The notes below the pieces were generated by a model. That model saw nothing but the letters and a program-made list of their open reading frames with translations. It searched no databases and was not told where the DNA came from. From NCBI GenBank assembly GCA_020853375.1, contig JADYZA010000078.1, positions 1-7,070 on the forward strand: a DNA stretch of 7,070 bases, written 5' to 3'. Below are positions 1 through 5,937 of the stretch, piece by piece. A program made the position numbers and the translations under genes. How positions within the stretch are numbered: position 1 is the stretch's first letter; every line of letters begins with the position of its first letter. The DNA is from Verrucomicrobiota bacterium (GTDB lineage Bacteria > Verrucomicrobiota > Kiritimatiellia > Kiritimatiellales > Tichowtungiaceae).

Positions 1-461
1 CTGTGACGAACTGGCTGATTAATCCCGGAATGCCCATACCTTTTTATGCAACGGAAGTTCACGGGATCACCACGGAGATGGTAACGAATGCGCCTGCTTT
101 TTCGCATGTCTGGCCGGAGTTCGCCGCCTTCTGTCAGGGAAGCGTTTTGCTGGCCCATAATGCGGCGTTCGACATCCGCTTTCTGCAAGCGGAGTTGGCG
201 AGCGCCGGGTTGATGCCGAAGGAACTGCTGATCGGTGACACGCTGCCGCTGTTCCGACGGTGGTTCCCGCAGGCCGGAACGTATTCACTGGAGCCGCTTT
301 CGTCATTTCTCGGTGTGCGGGGCGGAGATTATCATCGTGCCGAGGCTGATTCGTTTCATATCATCAACATATTCAACGAAGGTATGAAATCCCGCCGCGG
401 CATAACCCTTCAGCAGTTCGAGCGGGATGCGGGCGGATTCGAACAACTCGGCAGGAAGTGA
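1..461 (+). CDS. DnaQ-like 3'-5' exonuclease, 5' end outside window
   Basis: This is the C-terminal 152 residues of a DEDDh-type exonuclease, the superfamily of the DNA polymerase III epsilon subunit; it removes nucleotides from 3' ends of DNA using two metal ions. Visible residues, numbered from the GTG at position 3: a proline-rich run ending in VHGITTEMV (19-27), typical of the stretch after the first catalytic motif; the Exo II motif AHNAAFDIRFL with Asp57; and the Exo III motif HRAEAD with His111 and Asp116. The Exo I motif (DxE) is not in the window, and the frame is open to the left edge, so the GTG at 3 is very probably an internal valine rather than the start. The gene ends in TGA at 459-461, two bases before the next gene's likely ATG, so the two are probably co-transcribed. 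It could be a stand-alone proofreading or repair exonuclease or the tail of a larger protein; the sequence here cannot decide. Confidence 0.9.
   Translation, partial: VTNWLINPGMPIPFYATEVHGITTEMVTNAPAFSHVWPEFAAFCQGSVLLAHNAAFDIRFLQAELASAGLMPKELLIGDTLPLFRRWFPQAGTYSLEPLSSFLGVRGGDYHRAEADSFHIINIFNEGMKSRRGITLQQFERDAGGFEQLGRK
453..457 (+). promoter_or_regulatory. Ribosome binding site selecting ATG 464
   Basis: AGGAA at 453-457 lies 6 nt before ATG 464, an ideal distance. The GTG at 458 would overlap the exonuclease stop as GTGA but is directly adjacent to this site and too close to use it. The next ATG (467) is a less likely alternative. Confidence 0.6.
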
Positions 462-463
462 AA

Positions 464-1237
464 ATGATGCAAACGATCTCTTCGAAGGATAATCCGAAGC
501 TCAAGGCGGTTCGTGCGCTGGTGCGTTCCAAAAAAGACCGACAGCAGACTTCCGCATTTGTAATGGAAGGCATTCGTGCGTTATCCGCACTGGCGGACGG
601 TTCGGCGCTTCCGCAGTACAGGTTGAAGGAGCTTTGGATTTCTCCGGATGCGGTCGATGTCGTGAAGGCTTTCGCGGTTCCGGTGTATATGGTTGATCGT
701 GAAGTGATGGAGCAACTTTCTGACTGCCGCACTTCGCAGGGAATTCTTGGCGTGGTTGAATATACGCCGGAGCCGCTGGTAATTGATCCGGCGAGGGGAA
801 ACTATCTACTTCTCGACGGGTTGGCCGATCCGGGGAATCTGGGAACGCTGATCCGCTCGGCGGTCGCATTCGGTTTCGCCGGGGTTTTTTTGCACGGCGA
901 CACCGTCGAGGTGTTCAATCCGAAAACGGTGCGGGCGACGATGGGGGCTCTTCCGTTTTGCAAGGTTTGGAAAACCGGCGGCGAAATTTTCCAATGTTTG
1001 GAAAAATCGGGCTACGATCTGATTTCGACGGTCATTCACGGCGGGGAAAATCTGAGCACGATGAAGTTTGGTCCGAAGAATGTACTGGTGATCGGCAATG
1101 AGGCGCATGGCGTTTCAGAGGCGATTCAGCGGTGTGCGACGCGCCAGCTTTCGATTCCGATGTTTGGAACAATTGAGTCCCTAAATGCGGCGGTTGCCGG
1201 TTCGGTTTGCATGTTCTCGATGACCTCAAGGGCGTGA
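464..1237 (+). CDS. TrmH/SpoU-family RNA 2'-O-methyltransferase
   Basis: A 257-residue SPOUT-class enzyme that should transfer a methyl group from S-adenosylmethionine to a ribose 2'-OH in rRNA or tRNA. The three SpoU motifs are intact: motif 1 DPGNLGTLIRSA (122-133, with Asn125 and catalytic-type Arg131), motif 2 VLVIGNEAHGVS (207-218, Glu213), and motif 3 IPMFGTIESLNAAVAGSV (231-248, Ser239 and Asn241), which together form the trefoil-knot cofactor site. The N-terminal part, including FVMEGIRAL (32-40), resembles the substrate-binding domain of RlmB-like members, and the length fits that group. The exact target nucleotide cannot be read from sequence, so no gene symbol is given. It follows the exonuclease at a 2-nt gap and runs head-on into a minus-strand gene 8 nt downstream. 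A perfect TTCCAA-N3-TTGGAA palindrome lies inside the gene at 989-1003. Confidence 0.92.
   Translation: MMQTISSKDNPKLKAVRALVRSKKDRQQTSAFVMEGIRALSALADGSALPQYRLKELWISPDAVDVVKAFAVPVYMVDREVMEQLSDCRTSQGILGVVEYTPEPLVIDPARGNYLLLDGLADPGNLGTLIRSAVAFGFAGVFLHGDTVEVFNPKTVRATMGALPFCKVWKTGGEIFQCLEKSGYDLISTVIHGGENLSTMKFGPKNVLVIGNEAHGVSEAIQRCATRQLSIPMFGTIESLNAAVAGSVCMFSMTSRA
987..1005. repeat. Second TTCCAA-N3-TTGGAA palindrome, inside a coding region
   Basis: TTTTCCAA-TGT-TTGGAAAA: two perfect 8-base arms with the same 3-base spacer as the copy at 1643-1657. It lies within the methyltransferase gene and encodes part of its variable stretch between motifs 1 and 2 (around residues 175-181). Confidence 0.55.
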
Positions 1238-1245
1238 GCCAGAAA

Positions 1246-1557
1246 CTATAGATGCCGGTGTAGTTTCCGGAGATGTCTCAGGTGTTTGATCATCAAAATC
1301 GGATGATGAATCAGGCTGCGCGGTGCGGAAAAGCGCATAACCTCTCGGATGCTTTCCCGCACATCAGATCGATAGCAGTAATCCGGGCACATGAAACAGG
1401 TGGAGCTTTCTTCGGGCAGACGGCATTCATTTAAGCGCGCGGTAACGTAGCGGAGCAGTTCAGCGCAACTGCCGCAGAGCGGTTGCTTCTGGTGTTTTGC
1501 CCGGCAATATAAGCGAATTAGTGCCTGAGCTGTCTTTTGTTTGTCTTCCCGTTTCAT
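1246..1557 (-). CDS. YgbA-like nitrous oxide-stimulated promoter family protein
   Basis: A 103-residue cysteine-rich protein that I recognise as the family named 'nitrous oxide-stimulated promoter' (E. coli YgbA). Visible marks are an N-terminal helix with ALIRLYCRAKH (12-22), a CxxC pair (Cys28, Cys31), Cys45 in RLNECR, a CxxCxxxC group (Cys54, Cys57, Cys61), and a C-terminal part with the VMRFSAPR (73-80) and HHPILMIKHL (84-93) segments typical of the family. The cysteine layout suggests metal or Fe-S binding, but this is inference. In enterobacteria the gene belongs to the NsrR nitric-oxide regulon; its biochemical activity is not one I can state. The ribosome site is weak: AAAGAG on the minus strand 11 nt before the ATG at 1557. 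The stop TAG (1248-1246) lies 8 nt from the end of the opposing methyltransferase gene. The divergent neighbour is dinG. Confidence 0.82.
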   Translation of the reverse strand: MKREDKQKTAQALIRLYCRAKHQKQPLCGSCAELLRYVTARLNECRLPEESSTCFMCPDYCYRSDVRESIREVMRFSAPRSLIHHPILMIKHLRHLRKLHRHL

Positions 1558-1581
1558 AAGGTAATCAACTCTTTGAAAGCT

Positions 1582-1615
1582 AACAGGCTGTTTCCCGAAC
1601 AGGAAGCTGTTTTTT
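1582..1615 (+). terminator. Terminator- or attenuator-like double dyad
   Basis: Four 5-base blocks alternate: AACAG (1582-1586), CTGTT (1588-1592), AACAG (1598-1602) and CTGTT (1607-1611), followed by T1612-1615. They can fold as one 10-bp hairpin with an internal bulge, or as a short AACAG-GAAG-CTGTT hairpin directly followed by the T run. It reads as a weak intrinsic terminator on the plus strand, either stopping transcripts that pass through ygbA in antisense or acting in a dinG leader. The stem is AT-rich and short, so it may instead be a protein-binding site (see the dyad at 1588-1602). Confidence 0.35.
1588..1602. promoter_or_regulatory. LexA-box-like inverted repeat, one base short
   Basis: CTGTT-N5-AACAG. 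The E. coli LexA box is CTGT-N8-ACAG and the Verrucomicrobia box as I recall it is TGTTC-N4-GAACA; here the arms match but the spacing between TGTT and AACA is 5 rather than 6. It sits 77 nt upstream of dinG, a gene under LexA control in E. coli, and also upstream of the divergent ygbA-like gene. LexA sites tolerate spacing changes poorly, so this is only a candidate. Confidence 0.25.
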
Positions 1616-1642
1616 CGGACTTTTTAAAACTCAGCGGAAAGA

Positions 1643-1657
1643 TTCCAACCGTTGGAA
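1643..1657. repeat. Perfect palindrome TTCCAA-N3-TTGGAA before dinG
   Basis: TTCCAAC-C-GTTGGAA: two 7-base arms around a single base. It lies 22 nt before the dinG ATG and just upstream of its ribosome site. In DNA it looks like an operator; in RNA it would form a compact hairpin. The same TTCCAA-N3-TTGGAA framework occurs at 989-1003. Confidence 0.6.
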
Positions 1658-1666
1658 AGTTCCGGT

Positions 1667-1670
1667 AGGA
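1667..1670 (+). promoter_or_regulatory. Ribosome binding site of dinG
   Basis: AGGA 9 nt before ATG 1680. It supports this start; no other in-frame start nearby has a comparable site. Confidence 0.55.
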
Positions 1671-1679
1671 TGTTGCGAA

Positions 1680-3665
1680 ATGATCCGGCCTCTAGAACAT
1701 CCTGAAACGCTTCTGGCAACCGAGCGGTTTTTCGCGTCCGGCGGCGGGCTGGAACAGGCGCATATCGGCACCGAATTTCCGTTTGAAATTCGTCCGCAGC
1801 AGCAGCAGATGGCGCGCGCTGTGGCGGAAGCTTGCGCCGGATCCTGCCATTTGGCGGTTGAGGCGGGTACGGGTGTCGGGAAGAGCTTTGCCTATCTTGT
1901 TCCGCTGATTCTGAATGCGCTGGCGCAAAATGTCCGCGCCGTGGTGGCAACGTACACGATCACGCTTCAGGAACAGCTGATGGAAAAGGATATTCCGTTC
2001 CTGCAGGAATCTCTCGGCGTGGAGTTTAAGGCGCGGCTGGTGAAGGGGCGTTCAAATTATCTTTGTTTGCGTCGCCTGTCACGGGCCCGGCAGATGGGGA
2101 GCGATTTGTTTGACCCGTCCAAAGAGTTTGATCTGGATCGGATCCGAGCCTGGGCCGACCGCGCCGTCGAGGGCAGTCGGCAGGAGCTTGAGCCTCAGCC
2201 GTCTTCCGAGGTTTGGAGCGCGGTATGCGTTGAGCATGGCAACTGCCTTGGCAAAAAATGTTCCGATTATGACCGCTGTTTTGTGATGAAGGCGCGCGCG
2301 GGACTGAACGATGCAAATCTTTTAGTGGTGAACCATCATCTCTTTTTCTCCGAGCTGGCCGTGCGTTCGACAGGCGGCGCGTTTTTACCGGACTACGGTA
2401 TGGTGGTATTCGATGAGGCGCATCAGATGGAGAATGTCGCAGCCGAACATCTGGGCATTCGCCTTTCACGCTACGCCGTGGAGCATTGGCTTCGATTGCT
2501 GTTCACGCAGGACAACCGCAAGGGCCTTTTTGCCGTCCTGCGCGACGGGCGCGGCGCGGATTTGACCAATCGTATCTGGGAAGAGAGCGAACGGTTTTTT
2601 AAAGCGATTCACAAACATTGTCAGTTGTCGGAAAACAACCAAACGGTGCGGTTGCGCGAACCGCCCGCTGTCGAAACCAGCCTGACCGAACGGCTGGCGG
2701 AACTGGATGTCTACTTCGGTACGCTGATACGCGATATGGAAGATGAAAGTCTGAAAGCCGAGCTCCAGTCGGCGCGGATGAAAGGTAAGGCCTTCAGCGA
2801 AATGCTGACGACATTTCTGACTCAAAGCGCGCCGGGCCATGTTTACTGGGCCGGGCTGGAAGGGCGGACACATAAACAGCCGGTGCTGTATTCCGCTCCG
2901 GTGGATGTGGCTCATTCGCTGAAAGAAATGCTGTTTAATGAGGTGCCGAGCGTGGTGATGACGAGTGCGACGCTGGCAGTTGGCAACAACCTGAGCTGGT
3001 TCCGCGGGCGCGTCGGTGCGGAACATTGCGATGAATTGCAGGTTGGATCGCCCTTTGATTACAGCCGCCAGATGCGCGTTAAAATCCCCGCCAACATGCC
3101 GGATCCATCGGATGAACGGGCGTTCGAAGAGGCGGTGATTGAGGCGTTGCCTCGCTATATTGCTCAGGGCCACGGGCGGGCATTTGTGCTGTTTACCAAC
3201 GCCGCCCTCATGCGCCGCGTGGCCGAACGGGTGAAAGACCAGCTCGACGGAATGGCGTTTGATTTATTGGTTCAGGGGGCCGGACTTCCGCCGCACGCGA
3301 TGCTCAAGCGGTTCCGCGAGCACGGATCGGCGGTTCTGTTCGGTCTGGACCGCTTCTGGATGGGTGTGGATGTGCGCGGCGATGCGCTGAGCAATGTGAT
3401 TATTGTCCGCCTGCCGTTTGCGGTTCCGGATCATCCTTTGGTGCAAGCGCGGCTGGAAGATGTTACGGCGCGCGGCGGCGATGCGTTCCGTGATTATTCT
3501 CTTCCTTCGGCGGTGCTGAAATTCCGGCAGGGAACCGGGCGGCTGATTCGAACCGCTAGTGATGAGGGGACACTTGTCATTCTCGATCCGCGCGTAACCC
3601 GCAAGTGGTACGGAAGGCTTTTTTTGAGTTCTCTGCCGGAATGTCCGGTTGAGATTGAAGAATAA
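1680..3665 (+). CDS. dinG: DinG-family ATP-dependent Fe-S DNA helicase
   Basis: A 661-residue superfamily 2 helicase of the XPD/DinG type, expected to unwind DNA 5'-to-3', including R-loops and other blocked structures in this family. Motifs in order: Q-like segment IRPQQQQMA (37-45); Walker A EAGTGVGKS (61-69, Lys68); motif Ia ATYTITLQEQL (90-100); Fe-S cluster cysteines Cys129, Cys189, Cys194 and Cys200, whose last three have the same 5- and 6-residue steps as the E. coli DinG ligands; DEAH box VVFDEAH (242-248); TSATL (428-432); motif V around GLDRFWMGVDVRGD (555-568); and motif VI QGTGRLIRT (617-625, Arg621 and Arg624). An extra Cys183 lies close to the cluster. Length fits a DinG without an added exonuclease domain. 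The closely related YoaA-type helicases cannot be excluded. It is divergent from the ygbA-like gene, and glgC follows 89 nt downstream on the same strand. Confidence 0.93.
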   Translation: MIRPLEHPETLLATERFFASGGGLEQAHIGTEFPFEIRPQQQQMARAVAEACAGSCHLAVEAGTGVGKSFAYLVPLILNALAQNVRAVVATYTITLQEQLMEKDIPFLQESLGVEFKARLVKGRSNYLCLRRLSRARQMGSDLFDPSKEFDLDRIRAWADRAVEGSRQELEPQPSSEVWSAVCVEHGNCLGKKCSDYDRCFVMKARAGLNDANLLVVNHHLFFSELAVRSTGGAFLPDYGMVVFDEAHQMENVAAEHLGIRLSRYAVEHWLRLLFTQDNRKGLFAVLRDGRGADLTNRIWEESERFFKAIHKHCQLSENNQTVRLREPPAVETSLTERLAELDVYFGTLIRDMEDESLKAELQSARMKGKAFSEMLTTFLTQSAPGHVYWAGLEGRTHKQPVLYSAPVDVAHSLKEMLFNEVPSVVMTSATLAVGNNLSWFRGRVGAEHCDELQVGSPFDYSRQMRVKIPANMPDPSDERAFEEAVIEALPRYIAQGHGRAFVLFTNAALMRRVAERVKDQLDGMAFDLLVQGAGLPPHAMLKRFREHGSAVLFGLDRFWMGVDVRGDALSNVIIVRLPFAVPDHPLVQARLEDVTARGGDAFRDYSLPSAVLKFRQGTGRLIRTASDEGTLVILDPRVTRKWYGRLFLSSLPECPVEIEE

Positions 3666-3741
3666 CAGTCCGGGAAGGGTATTTTATTCTGGCGGATAAA
3701 TCCGTAGAACGTCTATAAGGTGTGAGTCAAAGGTCTTCGGG

Positions 3742-3747
3742 AAGGAA
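3742..3747 (+). promoter_or_regulatory. Ribosome binding site fixing the glgC start
   Basis: AAGGAA lies 7 nt before ATG 3755. The frame is open back to a GTG at 3722, but that start has no such site and would add 11 residues not found in the family before the MGIKTVGLILGGG start. Confidence 0.75.
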
Positions 3748-3754
3748 CGCGATT

Positions 3755-5002
3755 ATGGGGATTAAAACGGTCGGTCTGATTCTGGGCGGCGGCGCGGGAA
3801 CCCGTCTTCAACCTCTCACACAGGATCGCGCGAAACCGGCGGTTCCAATCGCTGGGAAATACCGGTTGGTGGATATCCCCATCAGCAATTGCATCAACAG
3901 CGGTATTCGCTCGATCTACCTGCTCACGCAGTTCAACAGCATGTCGCTTCACCGGCACATTCAGTCGACCTACATTTTTGATCAGTTTTCCCCCGGATAT
4001 GTTCGGATGCTAGCCGCCGAACAGACGCCGACCTCCAGCGGCTGGTTTCAGGGAACCGCCGATGCGGTACGCCAGTCCATGAGACATTATATGGCCAGCG
4101 ACCCAGACATTGTTGTCATCCTTTCCGGCGATCAGCTCTACCGGATGGATTTTTCGGAAGTGATTCGCGAACACATCGAACGCAATGCCGATGTCACCAT
4201 CTGCACCAAGCCGGTGCCGCGCCGCGAGGCGGGCGCGCTCGGCATCATGCATGTGAATGAGAAAAGCAAGATTGTCGAATTTGTTGAAAAACCGGGCGAC
4301 ACTCCGCGTCTGAAGGAACTGCGCGCGCCGATGTACAAAGACGAGCGCTATTTGGCCAGCATGGGGATTTATATTTTTAACACCGCCGTACTGACAGGGC
4401 TTCTGTGCGGTAACGATCACATGGACTTCGGAAAAAACATCATCCCGGCGGCCATTCACAACTGCAACGTTTACAGTCACATCTTCGAAGGCTACTGGAA
4501 AGATATCGGAACGATCGGCATGTTCCATGATGCCAATCTGGCGCTGACCGATATTGTTCCTGAATTTACTTTCTACGACGCTTCCGCGCCGATTTACACG
4601 CATATGCGTTATCTGCCGCCGTCCAAAATCAACTGCTGCGACCTGAACCGTTGTCTGCTGGCGGAAGGATGTATTATTTCCGGACATCGGATTCTACGCT
4701 CCGTCATCGGCCTGCGTGCTGTGATCGGCGAGGGAACCGTGATCGAACATTCTGTCATCATGGGTGCCGACTATTTTGAACACGAAAAGACAGCTGAGAA
4801 TAACGGCAACATTCCGCTGGGTATCGGTCGAGACTGTTACATCAAAAACGCGATCATTGATAAAAATGTGCGGATCGGGAACAGCGTCTATATTTCCCCC
4901 GAAGGAAAACGGGAAGGCGAGGAAACTCCGTTTTCGGTTGTTCGTGACGGCGTGATCGTCATTCCAAAAGGCACCGTCATTCCGTCCGGAACTCGGCTCT
5001 AA
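3755..5002 (+). CDS. glgC: Glucose-1-phosphate adenylyltransferase (ADP-glucose pyrophosphorylase)
   Basis: A 415-residue enzyme that makes ADP-glucose and pyrophosphate from ATP and glucose-1-phosphate, the committed step of bacterial glycogen synthesis in the cytoplasm. The N-terminal nucleotidyltransferase domain shows GGGAGTRLQPLT (11-22), KPAVPIAGKYR (27-37), WFQGTADAVRQ (97-107), LSGDQLYRMD (123-132, Asp126 at the catalytic position), FVEKP (176-180, a glucose-1-phosphate-contacting lysine in the family) and YWKDIGTI (247-254). From about residue 290 comes the left-handed beta-helix domain, with IIDKN (367-371) and IPKGTVIP (403-410). Much of the wording, such as KYRLVDIPISNCINS, QFNS.SLHRHI and IIDKN.RIG, is that of cyanobacterial and plant enzymes. 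The lysines at 370 and 405 resemble their 3-phosphoglycerate-binding lysines, so that activator is plausible (inference). No other glycogen gene is in view. A strong terminator follows at 5021-5057. Confidence 0.96.
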   Translation: MGIKTVGLILGGGAGTRLQPLTQDRAKPAVPIAGKYRLVDIPISNCINSGIRSIYLLTQFNSMSLHRHIQSTYIFDQFSPGYVRMLAAEQTPTSSGWFQGTADAVRQSMRHYMASDPDIVVILSGDQLYRMDFSEVIREHIERNADVTICTKPVPRREAGALGIMHVNEKSKIVEFVEKPGDTPRLKELRAPMYKDERYLASMGIYIFNTAVLTGLLCGNDHMDFGKNIIPAAIHNCNVYSHIFEGYWKDIGTIGMFHDANLALTDIVPEFTFYDASAPIYTHMRYLPPSKINCCDLNRCLLAEGCIISGHRILRSVIGLRAVIGEGTVIEHSVIMGADYFEHEKTAENNGNIPLGIGRDCYIKNAIIDKNVRIGNSVYISPEGKREGEETPFSVVRDGVIVIPKGTVIPSGTRL

Positions 5003-5936
5003 TGCGATCGGCGTAGAAAGGATACCGCTCCGGATTTCCGGTGCGGTATCTTTTTTTCCAGCGCTTGTACATCCACAGCCAATGCTCAGGATGTTTGCTG
5101 ACTTCACGCTCAATGGCGGAAAGAATTTGCTGGGTCAGGTCTTGAGTGGTTTCTTCGGATGAAGTTTCCGGAGGTTGGATGGTTTCGGTGACATAAACTC
5201 GGTAGTGTCCGCCACGAAGCGGTGCGCAGAATCCGATAAAAATCTCGCTGCCAGTTTTTGCCGCCAGCGCCGCCGGGGCAGGCGTTACAGGAACCGGCAG
5301 GCCAAAATAGTCCGCCCAGATTCCCCCTTCGTTTTCTTCCGTGTTCTGATCCACTAGAAAGGCGGTTTTTCCTCCGGCGCGCAGAACGCCAAGGAGTTTT
5401 CGTAGAGCGCCGTCACGCGGAATAATTTTCTGGCCGGTTACCTCACGGCGCGCAATCAGCATCCGGTCGACATCGGGGTTTTTGACCGGCATGGCGATGC
5501 TGTGGAACGGAAAGCCATGCAGGGCCATGATCTGGCCGACCACTTCCCAGTTGCCGAAGTGCGCGGTGATACAGACCTGGTTTTTGTTACAGAAAAGCCG
5601 CTGCATGCTGTCGTCGAGTTCGACATATTTTGTCAGTCGTTGTTCTGGACAGGTTCCGAACCAGATGACATCGAGAAATGTGCGTGTCATGGTGAGATAG
5701 GCGGTGCGGAGGATGGTCCGTTTTTCCGCGACGGTTTTTGTGTTTCCGAACGCTAGATTCAGGTTGGCTCGGCCGATCCGCCGTCCCCGGCTGTCAAAGA
5801 GAAATCCAAGGGTTCCACCGAGCCATGCGAGGCCAAGGATCGCTCTGCGGGAAAGTCGAGGAATGAGAGTCAGGCCGAAGCGGAATGCGGCGGTTTCAAA
5901 CGGTCTGCGTCGGCGCAATTTGTCAGCTTTTTTCAT
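4977..5936 (-). CDS. Lysophospholipid/lipid A acyltransferase (LpxL/HtrB family)
   Basis: A 319-residue inner-membrane acyltransferase expected to add a fatty acyl chain to a lipid A precursor or related lipid on the cytoplasmic face. The catalytic HX4E motif is HFGNWE (126-131) within CITAHFGNWEVVGQ, the arrangement found in LpxL/HtrB. Further family marks are FLVDQN (193-198), PAALAAKTGSEIF (221-233) and HPEHWLWMYKRWK (282-294) near the end. The N-terminal part is basic, followed by a moderately hydrophobic segment (about 32-47), a likely membrane anchor. The chosen ATG (5936) lies one base after the purU stop (TGA-T-ATG); no clear ribosome site is visible, so translational coupling is likely. 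An upstream start at 6026 would overlap purU by about 90 bases and add a segment without family features. The last 25 codons are unusual in that they contain the opposing glgC terminator and overlap the glgC 3' end by 26 bases. The exact lipid substrate is unknown. Confidence 0.9.
   Translation of the reverse strand: MKKADKLRRRRPFETAAFRFGLTLIPRLSRRAILGLAWLGGTLGFLFDSRGRRIGRANLNLAFGNTKTVAEKRTILRTAYLTMTRTFLDVIWFGTCPEQRLTKYVELDDSMQRLFCNKNQVCITAHFGNWEVVGQIMALHGFPFHSIAMPVKNPDVDRMLIARREVTGQKIIPRDGALRKLLGVLRAGGKTAFLVDQNTEENEGGIWADYFGLPVPVTPAPAALAAKTGSEIFIGFCAPLRGGHYRVYVTETIQPPETSSEETTQDLTQQILSAIEREVSKHPEHWLWMYKRWKKRYRTGNPERYPFYADRIRAEFRTE
5021..5057 (+). terminator. Strong Rho-independent terminator of glgC
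   Basis: Arms GATACCGC (5021-5028) and GCGGTATC (5043-5050) pair perfectly. A single T-T mismatch follows, then CCGG/CCGG (5030-5033 and 5038-5041) closing a 4-base ATTT loop. The stem is directly followed by seven T (5051-5057). It starts 18 nt after the glgC stop and points in the glgC direction. On the other strand the hairpin is not followed by a T run. The whole element lies within the coding sequence of the convergent acyltransferase. Confidence 0.9.
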
Positions 5937-5937
5937 A

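Noticed and set aside
1242..1267. GAAACTA...TAGTTTC inverted repeat spanning the end of the ygbA-like gene, considered as a shared bidirectional terminator
   Set aside because: The stem has only 7 AT-rich pairs around a 12-base loop and no T run on either side.
2466..3173. 235-codon minus-strand open frame inside dinG
   Set aside because: It lies opposite conserved helicase sequence and its translation shows no domain or plausible start context.
3693..3704. CGGAT-AA-ATCCG short inverted repeat in the dinG-glgC spacer, considered as an operator or terminator
   Set aside because: The arms are only 5 bases, the 2-base loop is too tight for an RNA hairpin, no T run follows, and such repeats are common by chance.
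3681..3719. Possible glgC promoter with TATAAG at 3714-3719
   Set aside because: No recognisable -35 element lies 16-18 bases upstream; glgC may simply be read through from dinG.
4010..4687. 225-codon minus-strand open frame inside glgC
   Set aside because: It is a shadow of the strongly conserved glgC frame with no recognisable protein features.
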